DNA of 46,177 nucleotides from Oceanicola sp. 22II-s10i (GTDB lineage: Bacteria; Pseudomonadota; Alphaproteobacteria; Rhodobacterales; Rhodobacteraceae), in the NCBI RefSeq assembly GCF_002210105.1, contig NZ_AQQU01000017.1:1-46177 (forward strand). Reading direction: 5' to 3'. Shown here piece after piece: positions 23,725 through 33,858 of this stretch. Below the pieces are notes generated by a model, which was not told the origin of the DNA, did no database searches, and saw only the letters and a program-made list of their open reading frames with translations. Numbering within the stretch: position 1 is the stretch's first letter; every line of letters starts with the position of its first letter. A program made the position numbers and the translations under genes.

Positions 23725-25247
23725 TCGGCGGCCATCCGTTCGGGCACGCGGCCGGCCGGGTGCGGCAGCCGCGTCAGATAGGGGGAATTGCGTTCCGACA
23801 GGAAGACCCGGACATCGTCGAACAGAAGGTCCAGCAGGGCCCCGACCAGCGCGAGATCCTCGTGGTAGCGCTCCAGCGCCAGAAGATGGCGGAACCGCCG
23901 CAGCTGCGGCCGCACGGGACGGAGCTGCGGCAGATCGGCCGCATCCAGGCGGAGCCGGCCCGCGACCTTGTCCTGACCCGGCCGGACCCGGTCGCGCCAG
24001 CGCGGCGCCAGTGCCGCCATCGCGCGCTCCGACAGCGCCACATCGACATGGCCGCCGCGCGGATCGAAGGCGGGATCGACGTCGAAATTCAGCCGGACGC
24101 GGTTGACCGGGCAGGGCACGGACAGGCAGTCCAGCTTCTGCACCGTCTTGTGGATGTCGCCGGTGCTGGCCACACCGTGGATCACCGCCAGAACCGGGGC
24201 CGCGCCCGGGACCGCCCGGACAGGCAGCGCGGACAGGAAATCGGCCAGCCGCACGGCCTCGCCCGCCGGATCCCCCAGATCGCGCATCAGCCGCGAGAAC
24301 GAGGACAGGGTGTCCTTGCGCAGCCGCAGCCGGTTGCGGTCGAGATCGCCGACGATTTCCGCGGCGTCGCGATAGACGAATTCCTCCAGCGGATCGTAGA
24401 GCCGGTATCCCGCCGACAGGACCTGCGCGCCCTTGGTGAGCGTGGTGATCCCGCGGTTGAGCGACTTGACCACGCTGAAGTTCTGGGCGTTGACCGGCAG
24501 GAAGCAGACCAGGCTGCGCGAAATCAGCGCGGTCTCGCGTTCTTCGGTCCATTCCTCCAGGCGATAGGGGACGGGCAGCCGCGACAGCAGCTCCAGCCGG
24601 TCCACGGTCATCGCCCGCTTGTTGGTCAGGATCGACAGCCGCGGCCGGTAGCCGCCGCCGCGCAATCCGGCCAGCGCGCCGCTCATCGCGGCGAGATCCT
24701 GCAGACCCACGCTGAAATGCGGGTTGTCGCCGGTCCCGAACCACCCGATCTCGAGAGTCCGGGTCGCGCGGGCGCGGGCGGCATTGGCCTCGAGCCGTTC
24801 GGCCAGAAGGGCGGGATCGTAGCCGCCGTGCGGATCGTTCAGCACGTGGCAGGGCAGGCCCGGCGCGAGATCGTGCATCAGGCCGCGCATCGCCTCGGTG
24901 GCGCAGAGGATGAAGTCGAGATGCGGCAGCAGCGACCGGAACCAGACCCGCAGGTGGACAAAGCGCGGGTCCTCGGTCTGGCTGAAGTAATCGTCGAAGA
25001 TGTCGACCCCGACCCGCTTGCCGCTGGCCTGCAGGCGGGCGGCCAGCGCGATCGCGCGCGCGTCGTTGCATTTCGACAGCAGGCAGATGTCGGCATCCAG
25101 CCCCTTGCCGTCGCGCACCGCGTCGATGGCGAAAAGCTCCATCTCGTGCCCGGCGGCGGCCAGCAGCGGGCGGATCCGGTCATAGCGGATACGGACCCCG
25201 GCGGAACCGCTCCACTGCTCGTTCGGGATGAATATCGCGATCTTCAT
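23721..25247 (-). CDS. GT-B glycosyltransferase-like protein
   Basis: The product has 508 residues from the ATG at 25247 (KIAIFIPNEQWSGSAGVRIRY follows). The first half ends in VGVDIFDDYFSQT, the counterpart of the HIDDDLL stretch in the neighbouring transferases. IGWFGTGDNPHFSVGLQDL and LPVNAQNFSVVKSLNRGITTLTKGAQVLS fit the C-terminal donor-binding half of a GT-B enzyme. A further ~170 residues at the C-terminus are less clear and include an Arg-rich stretch. Tightly placed: 14 bases after 25262, and ATGA overlap with 21337. Sugar specificity is unknown. Confidence 0.7.
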   Translation of the reverse strand: MKIAIFIPNEQWSGSAGVRIRYDRIRPLLAAAGHEMELFAIDAVRDGKGLDADICLLSKCNDARAIALAARLQASGKRVGVDIFDDYFSQTEDPRFVHLRVWFRSLLPHLDFILCATEAMRGLMHDLAPGLPCHVLNDPHGGYDPALLAERLEANAARARATRTLEIGWFGTGDNPHFSVGLQDLAAMSGALAGLRGGGYRPRLSILTNKRAMTVDRLELLSRLPVPYRLEEWTEERETALISRSLVCFLPVNAQNFSVVKSLNRGITTLTKGAQVLSAGYRLYDPLEEFVYRDAAEIVGDLDRNRLRLRKDTLSSFSRLMRDLGDPAGEAVRLADFLSALPVRAVPGAAPVLAVIHGVASTGDIHKTVQKLDCLSVPCPVNRVRLNFDVDPAFDPRGGHVDVALSERAMAALAPRWRDRVRPGQDKVAGRLRLDAADLPQLRPVRPQLRRFRHLLALERYHEDLALVGALLDLLFDDVRVFLSERNSPYLTRLPHPAGRVPERMAAE

Positions 25248-25261
25248 GCCCGACCCCCGCG

Positions 25262-27619
25262 CTACAGGATCTGCCGCAGCAGCGTGACGGAGGCCAGCGT
25301 CCGGTCCCATGCCTGCGGCAGGACGGCGGACAGTCCGACCGGGTCCATCTCGTCCCGCGCCAGCCCTTCCGGCAGCTCCGTTCCGACCCGCACCGCCGAG
25401 CAGCACAGGCTGTGATATCCCGCCGCCCCCAGCCCCAGGCCCAGGGCGATGTCGGCGCTCGGGCCGGCGGTTTCCTGCATCAGCGGCAGCGCGGCGACCA
25501 GCGCCGCATGCCGCACCAGCGCAAAGCGCAGGGCATTGGCCGCGACCGGATAGGTGGCGTTCGGCAGCACCGGCAGGCAGTCGGGTTCGGCAAAGATCAG
25601 CTGCGGCGCGGTCATCAGCGACACATGCGAGGGAAACAGCCCCCCGGTCGCCATGCTCAGCATCGTCTTCTTGCCCTTCTGGGATTCGCGCAGCACCGCG
25701 CAGGCCGCGGATCCGATCGTGCCGTCGGCCCCGAGCAGCGCGGACAGCGTGGCGAAGGTCCGCGTGTCCGGCAGCCGGATATCGTCCCCCGCGAACAGCA
25801 CGATGCCCCCGCCCGCGAAGTCGGCGATCCGTTTCACATCCGGCCAGCGGCCCTCGCGCAGCACCTCGATCCGGCCCCGCACCGCACCGGCGATCGCCGC
25901 GCGCAGCGCATCGCGCCGCTCGAACGCCGTCATGTCGCCCGTGGCCGGCGCGTCATCGTCGAAACCGGCGATGACGTCGATCCGGTCGTGGCCGGTTTGC
26001 CGGACCAGCATCTCGAGGAACCGGCCGGTCTCCTCGGGGTCGCTGGCGGTCAGCGCCAGCGTCAGGCCGCCGGGGGCGGGCGCGTCGGAAAGCGGCAGGA
26101 TCGGCGTCGGCGCATCAGGTGCGACGGGCATCGCCATCTCCGGCATCGAAGCGGTGCCGCCGGGCCGCCAGGCGATCGACAGGTGCAGCGGCTTCAGGGC
26201 CGCGACCGGATCCGCCGCGGCAGCCGTCCGGGGTCCTGTCCGGGGTCCGACCAGCAGCGGCGCCGGCGCGATCCCGGTCTGCGGCTGCAGATCGGGCAGG
26301 ACGGGCAGGGCGGCCAGCGGCAGCGAGACCGACCAGCGCGGACGCCGGGTGTCCGCGTCGCCCACGAGGAAGGCGCCCGCGGCCCGCGCTCCGGGCGCGA
26401 CCGACAGCGTGGGGGACAGCAGCGCCGCGATGGTGGGCACGGCATCGCCCGGCAGGATCAGGCAGGTTCCCTCCGTGGCGCCCGCCTCGTCGTCCGGCCG
26501 CGCCCCGAGCTGGGCGGCCAGCCGGGGATTCTGCGGCCGGGCCGTGTCCCCGAGCGCGCCGAGCCTCAGGCCGAAGATCCTTTCGATCCAGGCCTGCACG
26601 GCGGGATCGAAGGCCGGTTCGGACCCGATGGCGCCCGCCGTGTCGATCCGCAGGTCGGTCAGGGCGGGCGGGGCCGAGAACCGCGCGCGCAGATAGCTGT
26701 CCGACACCGCCCAGAACCCGCGCATGAGGCCGTCCCGGCCCGTCAGCCGCCCGGCAAGCTCGGGATAATGCAGGCCGCCGCGCACCAGCGAGGGGAAGGG
26801 CAACAGCGCAAGGCCGAGCGTCGCCCCGGTGCGGTCCGACAGCTCCAGCAGAACCGGCATCAGCGGATCGCGCAGTTCGATGTCGATCCAGGCCACGCCC
26901 TGGGCCACCAGCGTTTGCCGGTCCACCTGCACCGGCCGGTCCGCGGCCGAAGCCGGGGCCTGAAAGGCGCTCAGGCACAGCCCCTCGCCACGGTCCGCCT
27001 CGATATCTCCCAGCCGGATCCGCAGCCTGCCGGAATCCGCCAGCCATATGTCCTCCAGCGCCGAGGGTCCGGTGCGCAGGGCCGGGGTCGCGCAGGCGGG
27101 CAGGGCGTCGGGCTCCAGCGGATCGAGCGCGCCCGCCTGAATCCGCGGCTCGGTCCGGTCGAGCAGCACGGCCGGATCGGCGCCGACCAGGGCGGCGTAG
27201 AGCCTGAGCGGCCCGCACAGCGCCTTGGCGTCCGAGGAGGTGATGGCCCGCAGCAGCGGCGTCGTCTCGCCTTCGGACAGGGGGAGCGCCGCGGTCGGCG
27301 CGGGCCCCGGCACGGGCCGGACAAAGCCGCCGGGAGCCGGGATCAGGGGGCTGTCCTCGGCAGAGGGCGGATGCCCGATCGCCGGTGCGGCGGCGGCCGA
27401 AAGAACGGTGTCGAGCAGATCGGTCGACGGGGAAACGACGCGGTTCTCCTGTTTCGCCTTCAGTGCGGCGGCGTTCGGCGCGCGGCCGATGATCCGGCCG
27501 ATCCTCAGGTAATGCTGCATCGGATCCTGACCGGTGGCCGCCACGTCAGGATAAGTCCTGCGATACCACTCCGGATCGAAATCATCCGGCAGGCGCTGCT
27601 CGTCCAGTCCGTCAGCCAT
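25262..27619 (-). CDS. Large glycan-locus protein with FDPEWY motif and GT2-like C-terminus
   Basis: Length 785 residues; AAGGAG lies 8 bases before the ATG. Residues 14-50 hold FDPEWYRRTYPDVAATG..PMQHYLRIGRIIGR, a short module often found at the N-termini of Rhodobacterales and rhizobial glycosyltransferases. Residues ~60-480 are Ala/Pro/Leu-rich and not recognisable by eye. From ~500 on, LTLALTASDPEETGRFLEMLVRQTG, IDVIAGFDDD and GGGIVLFAGDDIRLPD resemble a GT2 fold, with GDD as a possible DxD site, but it is diverged. First gene of a four-gene run of glycosyltransferases. Enzyme activity is uncertain. Confidence 0.65.
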   Translation of the reverse strand: MADGLDEQRLPDDFDPEWYRRTYPDVAATGQDPMQHYLRIGRIIGRAPNAAALKAKQENRVVSPSTDLLDTVLSAAAAPAIGHPPSAEDSPLIPAPGGFVRPVPGPAPTAALPLSEGETTPLLRAITSSDAKALCGPLRLYAALVGADPAVLLDRTEPRIQAGALDPLEPDALPACATPALRTGPSALEDIWLADSGRLRIRLGDIEADRGEGLCLSAFQAPASAADRPVQVDRQTLVAQGVAWIDIELRDPLMPVLLELSDRTGATLGLALLPFPSLVRGGLHYPELAGRLTGRDGLMRGFWAVSDSYLRARFSAPPALTDLRIDTAGAIGSEPAFDPAVQAWIERIFGLRLGALGDTARPQNPRLAAQLGARPDDEAGATEGTCLILPGDAVPTIAALLSPTLSVAPGARAAGAFLVGDADTRRPRWSVSLPLAALPVLPDLQPQTGIAPAPLLVGPRTGPRTAAAADPVAALKPLHLSIAWRPGGTASMPEMAMPVAPDAPTPILPLSDAPAPGGLTLALTASDPEETGRFLEMLVRQTGHDRIDVIAGFDDDAPATGDMTAFERRDALRAAIAGAVRGRIEVLREGRWPDVKRIADFAGGGIVLFAGDDIRLPDTRTFATLSALLGADGTIGSAACAVLRESQKGKKTMLSMATGGLFPSHVSLMTAPQLIFAEPDCLPVLPNATYPVAANALRFALVRHAALVAALPLMQETAGPSADIALGLGLGAAGYHSLCCSAVRVGTELPEGLARDEMDPVGLSAVLPQAWDRTLASVTLLRQIL

Positions 27620-27778
27620 GCATCGGGCTCCTTAACTTTCTTCCGCGCGCCGGTCCCCGGCACGATCAGCAATGATTTCAACTCTGCGTCTCCGGACGAC
27701 ACGCGGCGGTCTCCGGCAGGATAAAATGTTCTCTCGATGTCTGATCAGGGCCAGAGAAATCAAATTCTCCGGACGGGG

Positions 27779-28624
27779 TCACCCCCCTATCTTGGCGAGA
27801 TCGTCAAATTGCCGCAAACGGCTGATCAGAGCGCCCATTTCCGCGACAGGAATCATGTTCGGGCCGTCGCTCGGGGCGTTGTCGGGATCCTCGTGGGTCT
27901 CGATGAAAACCGCCGAGACGCCGACCGCGCAGGCCGCCCGCGCCAGCACCGGGGCAAATTCCCGCTGGCCGCCGCTGGTGGTGCCCTGTCCGCCGGGCTG
28001 CTGCACCGAATGGGTGGCGTCGAACACCACCGGCCACCCGGTCCGCGCCATCACCGGCAGACCGCGGAAATCGGTCACCAGCGTGTTGTAGCCGAACGAC
28101 GTGCCGCGGTCGCAGAGCATGATCTTCTCGTTCCCGGTCGAGGCGATCTTGTCGGCCACGTTGCCCATGTCCCAGGGCGCCAGGAACTGGCCCTTCTTGA
28201 CGTTGATCGCCGCGCCCGTCTCGCCCGCCGCCAGCAGCAGGTCGGTCTGGCGGCACAGGAAGGCGGGGATCTGCAGCACGTCCACCGCCTGCGCCGCGGG
28301 GGCGCATTGCTCGGCGGTGTGCACGTCGGTCAGCACCGGGCAGCCGAATTCCTCGCGGATGCGCGCGAGGATCTCCAGCCCCTTCTCCATCCCCAGCCCC
28401 CGCTGGGTGGTGATCGACGACCGGTTGGCCTTGTCGTAGCTCGACTTGAAGATGAACTTCGTGCCCGAAGGCGCGCAGGCCTCGGCGATCTTCTCGGCCA
28501 TCATCCGGGCGTGGTCGAGGCTTTCCAGCTGGCAGGGGCCCGAGATCAGGGCGTAGGGCTCGCTGCCGCCGATGCGGATATCGCCGATTTCGACGATGCG
28601 GGACGGATTGGACTGGTCGGTCAT
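27779..28624 (-). CDS. kdsA: 3-deoxy-D-manno-octulosonate 8-phosphate synthase
   Basis: The 281-residue protein condenses arabinose 5-phosphate with phosphoenolpyruvate to Kdo-8-phosphate. It shows [12 protein letters not shown] (24-35), [52 protein letters not shown] and [15 protein letters not shown], all standard. Cys31 stands where metal-dependent KdsA enzymes have their metal ligand (E. coli has Asn). Length is normal. The ATG at 28624 overlaps the kdsB stop (ATGA). Likely a locus-specific set serving a Kdo-containing capsule in addition to any LPS copy. Confidence 0.95.
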   Translation of the reverse strand: MTDQSNPSRIVEIGDIRIGGSEPYALISGPCQLESLDHARMMAEKIAEACAPSGTKFIFKSSYDKANRSSITTQRGLGMEKGLEILARIREEFGCPVLTDVHTAEQCAPAAQAVDVLQIPAFLCRQTDLLLAAGETGAAINVKKGQFLAPWDMGNVADKIASTGNEKIMLCDRGTSFGYNTLVTDFRGLPVMARTGWPVVFDATHSVQQPGGQGTTSGGQREFAPVLARAACAVGVSAVFIETHEDPDNAPSDGPNMIPVAEMGALISRLRQFDDLAKIGG

Positions 28625-29406
28625 GCGGTCAGGATGCTTTCTATGCGAGCCACGTCTTCGGGGTTGTTGAGTTCCCAGAACACCCGGCCCTTCGCGTCGA
28701 CCTCGACGCAGCGGACCTTGCGGCCGTTTTCCAGGAAGCGGAGCTGTTCCAGCCCCTCGAGGCCCTCGAGCGGGCCCGGAGTCCAGCCGGTATAGGCCCT
28801 GAGCGCCTCGGGCCGGTAGGCGTAGAGCCCGACATGGTGGAACACCCGGCCGAAGTTCGCCCCGCGCTTGGCCGGGTCGATGTAGGGAATGACCTCTTTC
28901 GAGAAGTAGAGCGCGAAGCCCTCGGCATCGAAGACCGCCGTGGTGCCGCCGACCCGGCCCGCCTGCCGGTCCTCGGTGAAATGGCCGTAGGTCTGGGCGT
29001 CGCAGCGCACCACCGGGGTCGCGACCTCGGCGGCGGGGTCGGCCTTCATCGCGGCGATCAGATCCTCGACGAACCACGCGGGCGTCAGCGGCGCGTCGCC
29101 CTGGAGGTTGACGATCAGATCGCTTTCCAGCCCCGCGCGCTCCAGCGCGTCGGCGCAGCGCACGGTGCCGTTCTCGCATTCGGGCGCGGTCATGATCACC
29201 TCGGCGCCGAAGTCCCGGGCCGCGTCGCGGATCCGGTCGTCGTCGGTGGCGACATAAACCGCGTCGACGCCCGAGACCGCGCAGGCGGCCTCCCAGCTGC
29301 GCTGCACGAGGGTCTTGGTGCCATCGGCCCCGGTGAGGGTGGCGAGGGGTTTCCCGGGAAAGCGGCTCGAAGCGTAGCGTGCCGGGATCAGTATGGTGGT
29401 GTTCAT
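28621..29406 (-). CDS. kdsB: 3-deoxy-manno-octulosonate cytidylyltransferase (CMP-Kdo synthetase)
   Basis: The 261-residue protein activates Kdo with [18 protein letters not shown] (7-21) is the nucleotide-binding start, [10 protein letters not shown] follows, and [10 protein letters not shown] (100-109) is the metal-binding region. In most KdsB enzymes this reads QGDEP; here Glu is replaced by Ala, so this may belong to a capsule-specific subgroup. FFNH-type Kdo-site counterparts appear as [12 protein letters not shown]. Both ends overlap neighbours by four bases (ATGA), giving a tightly coupled kdsD-kdsB-kdsA set. Confidence 0.9.
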   Translation of the reverse strand: MNTTILIPARYASSRFPGKPLATLTGADGTKTLVQRSWEAACAVSGVDAVYVATDDDRIRDAARDFGAEVIMTAPECENGTVRCADALERAGLESDLIVNLQGDAPLTPAWFVEDLIAAMKADPAAEVATPVVRCDAQTYGHFTEDRQAGRVGGTTAVFDAEGFALYFSKEVIPYIDPAKRGANFGRVFHHVGLYAYRPEALRAYTGWTPGPLEGLEGLEQLRFLENGRKVRCVEVDAKGRVFWELNNPEDVARIESILTA

Positions 29407-30383
29407 GCGACTCCGGCGCGCAGACAGTCGTGGATCCGCAGGATGCCGACGGGGGCCTCCTGTGCGTCGGTCACCACCAGCGTGGTCACCTTGCCCTGGT
29501 TCATCACCCGCATCGCCTCGGCGGCCAGCATCTCGGGCGGCACCACCTTGGGGGTGCGCGTGGCGACCTGGCCCGCGGTCTTGTCCATCAGCCCGTCCAT
29601 CGCGCGCCGCAGGTCGCCGTCCGAGATCACCCCCATGAGGCGGCCGTCCTCGACCACGCAGGCGATGCCGAAGCCGCGGGTGGTCATCGACAGCAGCGTG
29701 TCGCCCATCGAAGTGTCGGGGCTGACGATCGGGATCTCGCCCGCGCCGTGCATCAGCTGGCCGACGGTGGCCAGCTGCGCCCCCAGCTTGCCGCCGGGAT
29801 GCAGGGTGCGGAACTGTTCGCGCACGAAGCCGCGCTGCTCCATCAGCGCCACCGCCAGCGCGTCGCCGAGCGCCATGGTCAGCACGGTCGAGGTGGTCGG
29901 CGCCATGCCGATCAGGCAGGCCTCGGGCGCGGGGGGCAGCGGCAGCCGGTAATCGGCCGCGCGCATCAGGGTGCTGTCGGGACGGCTGCTGATCGCGGCC
30001 ATCGGGATCGCGAAACGCCGGGTATGGGCGATGATGTCGCCCAGTTCCGAGGTCTCGCCGGAATTCGAGATCAGGATACAGACGTCGTCGGCGGTCACCA
30101 TGCCCAGGTCGCCGTGGCTGGCCTCGGCGGCATGGACGAAGAACGACGGCGTCCCGGTCGAGGCGAGGGTCGAGGAGATCTTGCGCGCGATATGGCCGGA
30201 TTTGCCGATGCCGGACAGAATCACCCGTCCGCGCGAGGCGAGGATCACGTCGATCACCCGGCTGAAATCCTCTGGTATGGCAGCGGCAAGCGCCCGGATC
30301 GCGTCGGACTCGATCTGGAGAACCCGCTGCGCGGCGGCTGTCGCCGCCTCTGTCAGCCGTGTCAGGTCGGAAGCGATATTCAT
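29403..30383 (-). CDS. kdsD: Arabinose-5-phosphate isomerase (KdsD/KpsF type)
   Basis: Length 326 residues. A SIS domain (about 36-185) contains [22 protein letters not shown] (57-78, split motif), [11 protein letters not shown] (84-94) and ISNSGET (105-111). LHPGGKLG leads into two CBS domains (about 205-265 and 275-326). It converts ribulose 5-phosphate to arabinose 5-phosphate, the Kdo precursor. Inside a capsule locus it corresponds to KpsF. First gene of the - strand run. A TATAAA box lies about 24 bases before the ATG, but no good -35 box is visible. Confidence 0.92.
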   Translation of the reverse strand: MNIASDLTRLTEAATAAAQRVLQIESDAIRALAAAIPEDFSRVIDVILASRGRVILSGIGKSGHIARKISSTLASTGTPSFFVHAAEASHGDLGMVTADDVCILISNSGETSELGDIIAHTRRFAIPMAAISSRPDSTLMRAADYRLPLPPAPEACLIGMAPTTSTVLTMALGDALAVALMEQRGFVREQFRTLHPGGKLGAQLATVGQLMHGAGEIPIVSPDTSMGDTLLSMTTRGFGIACVVEDGRLMGVISDGDLRRAMDGLMDKTAGQVATRTPKVVPPEMLAAEAMRVMNQGKVTTLVVTDAQEAPVGILRIHDCLRAGVA

Positions 30384-30673
30384 TTCAAATCAACCGTTTT
30401 TATAATTCAGGGACCTGCCACGGACATCGGCCAAACGGGGGTGGACGTCAACCTCAAGTCCCGACCGCTGCCGCAGCACGCATCAAATGCTACTTTGATA
30501 AGCGATTCATGACAAATCGCAATCTGGAGATCCGTGCTGCGTTGCGGCGAAACTATGCCGAGCCCCCGAACCGGAGGCGCCGGAGGGCCGGCGCGGGCGC
30601 GCAACGGTCGCTCTCCGCACCGGCGGTTAACGGCCCTCGGACAGGATGCGCCGCGTCTGAACGCGAGGATCCC

Positions 30674-31744
30674 ATGTCCGACAGCACCGCCCGGCTCTCC
30701 CTGCCTCTCATCCAGCCGTCGCAGGCCCAGAAACACGTCACCCACAACGAGGCGCTGGCCCGGCTCGACACCATCGTCCAGCTTGCCGTGACGGGGTTCG
30801 ACGCGGCCGAGCCCCCCGGCGCCCCCGCGCAGGGCGAGATCCACGCGCTCGGCGCCGCGCCGACCGGGGCCTGGGCGGGGCAGGGCGGCATGCTGGCGGT
30901 GTTCCGGGGCGCGGCATGGAGCTTTGTCGCGCCGCATCCCGGCTGGCTGGCCGCCCCTGCGGGCGGCGGCGGGCTGCGGGTCTGGACCGGCAGCGTCTTC
31001 GCGCCGGTGCCGAATGCCGAACAGGCCGACCTGCTGGGCCTGAACGCCACCGCCGACAGCGCCACCCGGCTGGCGGTTGCGGCGGCGGGATCGCTGTTCA
31101 GCCACGACGGCGGCGACCACCGGCTGACGGTGAACAAGGCCGCCCCCGGCGACACCGCGTCGGTCGTGTTCCAGACCGGCTGGTCGGGCCGGGCCGAGTT
31201 CGGACTGGCCGGCGGCGACGATTTCTCGGTCAAGGTCAGCGCCGACGGCAGCGCCTGGACCGAGGGGCTGCGGATCGATGCGGCCACCGGCGCGATGCGG
31301 CCGGGCGCCGGGCTGCGGTTTCCCGCCACGCCCGCCCCGGTGGCCGAGGCGAACACGCTCGACTGTTATGCCGAAGGCAGCTGGAGCCCCGGTTTCGGCG
31401 CCTCGGGGACCGCCCCGTCCGGCGCGAGCTACAGCGCCTCGGGCAGCTACGTGAAGATCGGCCGCTTCGTGCTGGCCACGTTCGAGATCACGATCACCGC
31501 CAAGGGCACCGGCGGGGCGGGCAACGCCAGGATCGAGAGCTTTCCCTTTTCCGGTAGCCCCTGCTACAGCGCCGACATCCGCCACTCCGGCATCACCTTC
31601 CCCGGATCGGGCGCCCCCATGGGCCGGCTGAGCGGCATCAACATGACGCTTTTCGCGACCAACGGCGCGGACATGCTCTGGGACGATCTGCCCACCGGAT
31701 CGTGCAGCCTGCTGGGATCGATTTCCTATATTGCAAGCAGCTAG
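30674..31744 (+). CDS. DUF2793-domain fibre-like protein
   Basis: The product has 356 residues from the ATG at 30674 (GAGG 5 bases upstream); the frame is open to 30359, but that part is not coding-like. Residues 8-35 ([20 protein letters not shown], then LARLD) are the hallmark of DUF2793, found in Rhodobacterales prophages and in the tail-fibre protein of the Rhodobacter capsulatus gene transfer agent. The middle is Gly/Ala-rich with tail-fibre-like repeats; the C-terminal ~130 residues ([13 protein letters not shown]...) look like a beta-rich tip domain. No signal peptide and no other phage gene nearby. It starts 290 bases from the divergent kdsD. Confidence 0.8.
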   Translation: MSDSTARLSLPLIQPSQAQKHVTHNEALARLDTIVQLAVTGFDAAEPPGAPAQGEIHALGAAPTGAWAGQGGMLAVFRGAAWSFVAPHPGWLAAPAGGGGLRVWTGSVFAPVPNAEQADLLGLNATADSATRLAVAAAGSLFSHDGGDHRLTVNKAAPGDTASVVFQTGWSGRAEFGLAGGDDFSVKVSADGSAWTEGLRIDAATGAMRPGAGLRFPATPAPVAEANTLDCYAEGSWSPGFGASGTAPSGASYSASGSYVKIGRFVLATFEITITAKGTGGAGNARIESFPFSGSPCYSADIRHSGITFPGSGAPMGRLSGINMTLFATNGADMLWDDLPTGSCSLLGSISYIASS

Positions 31745-31836
31745 ACCGGCGGGATTCCCCGGCGGCGCAGATTTTTCCCCTCTTCCCTTGCAAGCCTCTG
31801 ATAAGCCAGCTTAGAGGAAGGCGAGAGGATTTACGT

Positions 31837-32913
31837 ATGAAGATTCTAGTTACCGGCGGCGCCGGATTTATCGGATCGGCCGTGGTGCGCCAGGCAATTG
31901 CCGCCGGGCACGAGATCGTCAATCTCGACGCGCTGACCTACGCCGCCTGCCTGGAAAACGTGGCCTCGGTCGGCAACAGCCCGGCCTATGCCTTCGAACA
32001 TGCCGACATCCGCGACCGCGAGGCGCTGGACGCGATCCTGGCCCGGCACCGGCCCGACGCGATCATGCACCTCGCCGCCGAAAGCCACGTGGACCGCTCG
32101 ATCGACGGCCCCGGCGCCTTCATCGAGACCAACGTGAACGGCACCTACCACCTGCTGGAGGCCGCCCGCGCCTACTGGATGGCCGAGGGACGGCCCGAGG
32201 GCTTCCGCTTCCATCACATCTCGACCGACGAGGTCTTCGGCACCCTGGGCGAGACCGGCAAGTTCACCGAAGAGACGCCCTATGCGCCGAACTCGCCCTA
32301 TTCGGCCTCGAAGGCGGCCAGCGACCACCTGGTGCGGGCCTGGCACGAGACCTACGGCCTGCCGATCGTGATGACGAACTGCTCGAACAATTACGGGCCG
32401 TTCCACTTCCCGGAAAAGCTGATCCCGGTGGTGATCCTGAACGCGCTGTCGGGCAAGCCGCTGCCGATCTACGGCAAGGGCGAGAACGTGCGCGACTGGC
32501 TCTACGTCGAGGATCACGCCGACGCGCTGCTGACGGTGCTGGAAAAGGGCGAGATCGGGCGCTCCTACAACATCGGCGGCGAGAACGAGGCGCGCAACAT
32601 CGACCTCGTGCACATGCTCTGCGCCATCCTCGACCGGCTGAAGCCTGCGGCGGAGCCCTATGCCGAGCTGATCACCCATGTCACCGACCGCCCGGGCCAC
32701 GACGCGCGCTACGCGATCGACCCCACCCGGATCCGCGAGGAACTGGGCTGGCGCCCCTCGGTCACCCTGGAAGAGGGCCTGGAAAAGACCGTGCGCTGGT
32801 ATCTCGACAACGAAGACTGGTGGCGTCCGCTCCAGGCGCGCGAAGGGGTGGGCCAGCGGCTCGGCACCGCGCCCTCCGCCGTGGCCGAACCGGAAGAGAC
32901 CGGAGCGTCCTGA
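31837..32913 (+). CDS. rfbB: dTDP-glucose 4,6-dehydratase
   Basis: The 358-residue protein forms dTDP-4-keto-6-deoxyglucose. GGAGFIGS (7-14) binds [15 protein letters not shown] (78-89), STDEVFG (129-135, catalytic Thr-Asp-Glu) and YSASK (155-159, catalytic Tyr/Lys) are as in Rml[14 protein letters not shown] and [19 protein letters not shown] also match. GAGAGGA sits 7 bases before the ATG. First gene of rfbBDCA; its TGA overlaps the ATG of rfbD by one base (TGATG). Confidence 0.97.
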   Translation: MKILVTGGAGFIGSAVVRQAIAAGHEIVNLDALTYAACLENVASVGNSPAYAFEHADIRDREALDAILARHRPDAIMHLAAESHVDRSIDGPGAFIETNVNGTYHLLEAARAYWMAEGRPEGFRFHHISTDEVFGTLGETGKFTEETPYAPNSPYSASKAASDHLVRAWHETYGLPIVMTNCSNNYGPFHFPEKLIPVVILNALSGKPLPIYGKGENVRDWLYVEDHADALLTVLEKGEIGRSYNIGGENEARNIDLVHMLCAILDRLKPAAEPYAELITHVTDRPGHDARYAIDPTRIREELGWRPSVTLEEGLEKTVRWYLDNEDWWRPLQAREGVGQRLGTAPSAVAEPEETGAS

Positions 32914-33821
32914 TGCATTTCGTCGTCTTCGGCCGGACCGGACAGGTCGCCACCGAACTCGCCCGGCAGGCCCCGGCCGCCGGCGTGACCCTGACCCTGA
33001 TCGACCGGGCCGCCGCCGACCTGTCGGACCCGGCGCAGATCGCCCCCGCGCTGACGCCGCTGGTCGACGGCGCCGACGCCGTCATCAACGCCACCGCCTG
33101 GACCGCCGTCGACGCCGCCGAGACCGAGGAAGAGACCGCCCACGCGGTCAACGCCCTCGCGCCCGCCGAGATGGCGCGGATCTGCGCCGCCGCGAAGGGC
33201 GGGCAGGGGGTGCCCTTCCTGCATGTCTCGACCGATTACGTCTTCGACGGCACCGGCACCGCCCCCTGGAAGCCGGACGATGCGACCGGCCCGCTGGGGG
33301 CCTACGGCCGCACCAAGCTGGCGGGCGAGGAAGGCGTGCGCGCCGCGGGCGGACCCCACGCGATCCTGCGCACCTCCTGGGTGTTCTCGGCCCATGGCGG
33401 GAATTTCGTGAAGACCATGCTGCGGGTCGGCGCGACCCGCGACAGCCTGACCGTGGTGGCCGACCAGACCGGCGGTCCGACCGCCGCCGCCGACATCGCC
33501 GCGGCCCTGCTGGTGATGGCCCGCGCGATGGCCGGGGGGACCGAGGGCGGCACCTTCCATTTCTCCGGCGCGCCCGACACCCACTGGGCCGGGTTCGCGC
33601 GCGAGATCTTCGCCCGCGCCGGGATGACCACGCAGGTGGAGGAGATCACCACCGCGGAGTTCGCGGCGATGCAGAAGACGCCGCCGTCGCACCGGCCGGC
33701 CAATTCCCGGATGGACTGCACCACGTTGCAGGACCGTTTCGGCATCGCGCGGCCGGACTGGCGGACAAGCCTCGACGCGGTTCTGGCCGAGCTGAAGGCT
33801 GCACCGCCCGCCACGACCTGA
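32913..33821 (+). CDS. rfbD: dTDP-4-dehydrorhamnose reductase
   Basis: The 302-residue protein makes the last step to dTDP-L-rhamnose. It has FGRTGQVATEL (6-16) as the cofactor loop, INATAWTAVDAAE (58-70), VSTDYVFDG (105-113), YGRTKLAGE (131-139) with catalytic Tyr/Lys, and LRTSWVFS. MDCTTLQ near the C-terminus is also typical. The start at 32913 follows from the TGATG overlap with rfbB; longer frames upstream are shadows of rfbB. Length is normal. Confidence 0.95.
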   Translation: MHFVVFGRTGQVATELARQAPAAGVTLTLIDRAAADLSDPAQIAPALTPLVDGADAVINATAWTAVDAAETEEETAHAVNALAPAEMARICAAAKGGQGVPFLHVSTDYVFDGTGTAPWKPDDATGPLGAYGRTKLAGEEGVRAAGGPHAILRTSWVFSAHGGNFVKTMLRVGATRDSLTVVADQTGGPTAAADIAAALLVMARAMAGGTEGGTFHFSGAPDTHWAGFAREIFARAGMTTQVEEITTAEFAAMQKTPPSHRPANSRMDCTTLQDRFGIARPDWRTSLDAVLAELKAAPPATT

Positions 33822-33858
33822 CCCCTCAGGGCCCGACAGATCAAAAAGGGACAATCGC

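Noticed and set aside
21187..23781. An 864-codon open frame on the + strand
   Set aside because: It lies opposite two well-supported glycosyltransferase genes and shows no recognisable motif.
23725..25071. N-terminal extension of the two-domain glycosyltransferase
   Set aside because: The extension is a frame-shifted copy of the upstream gene; the ATGA overlap gives a natural start at 23724.
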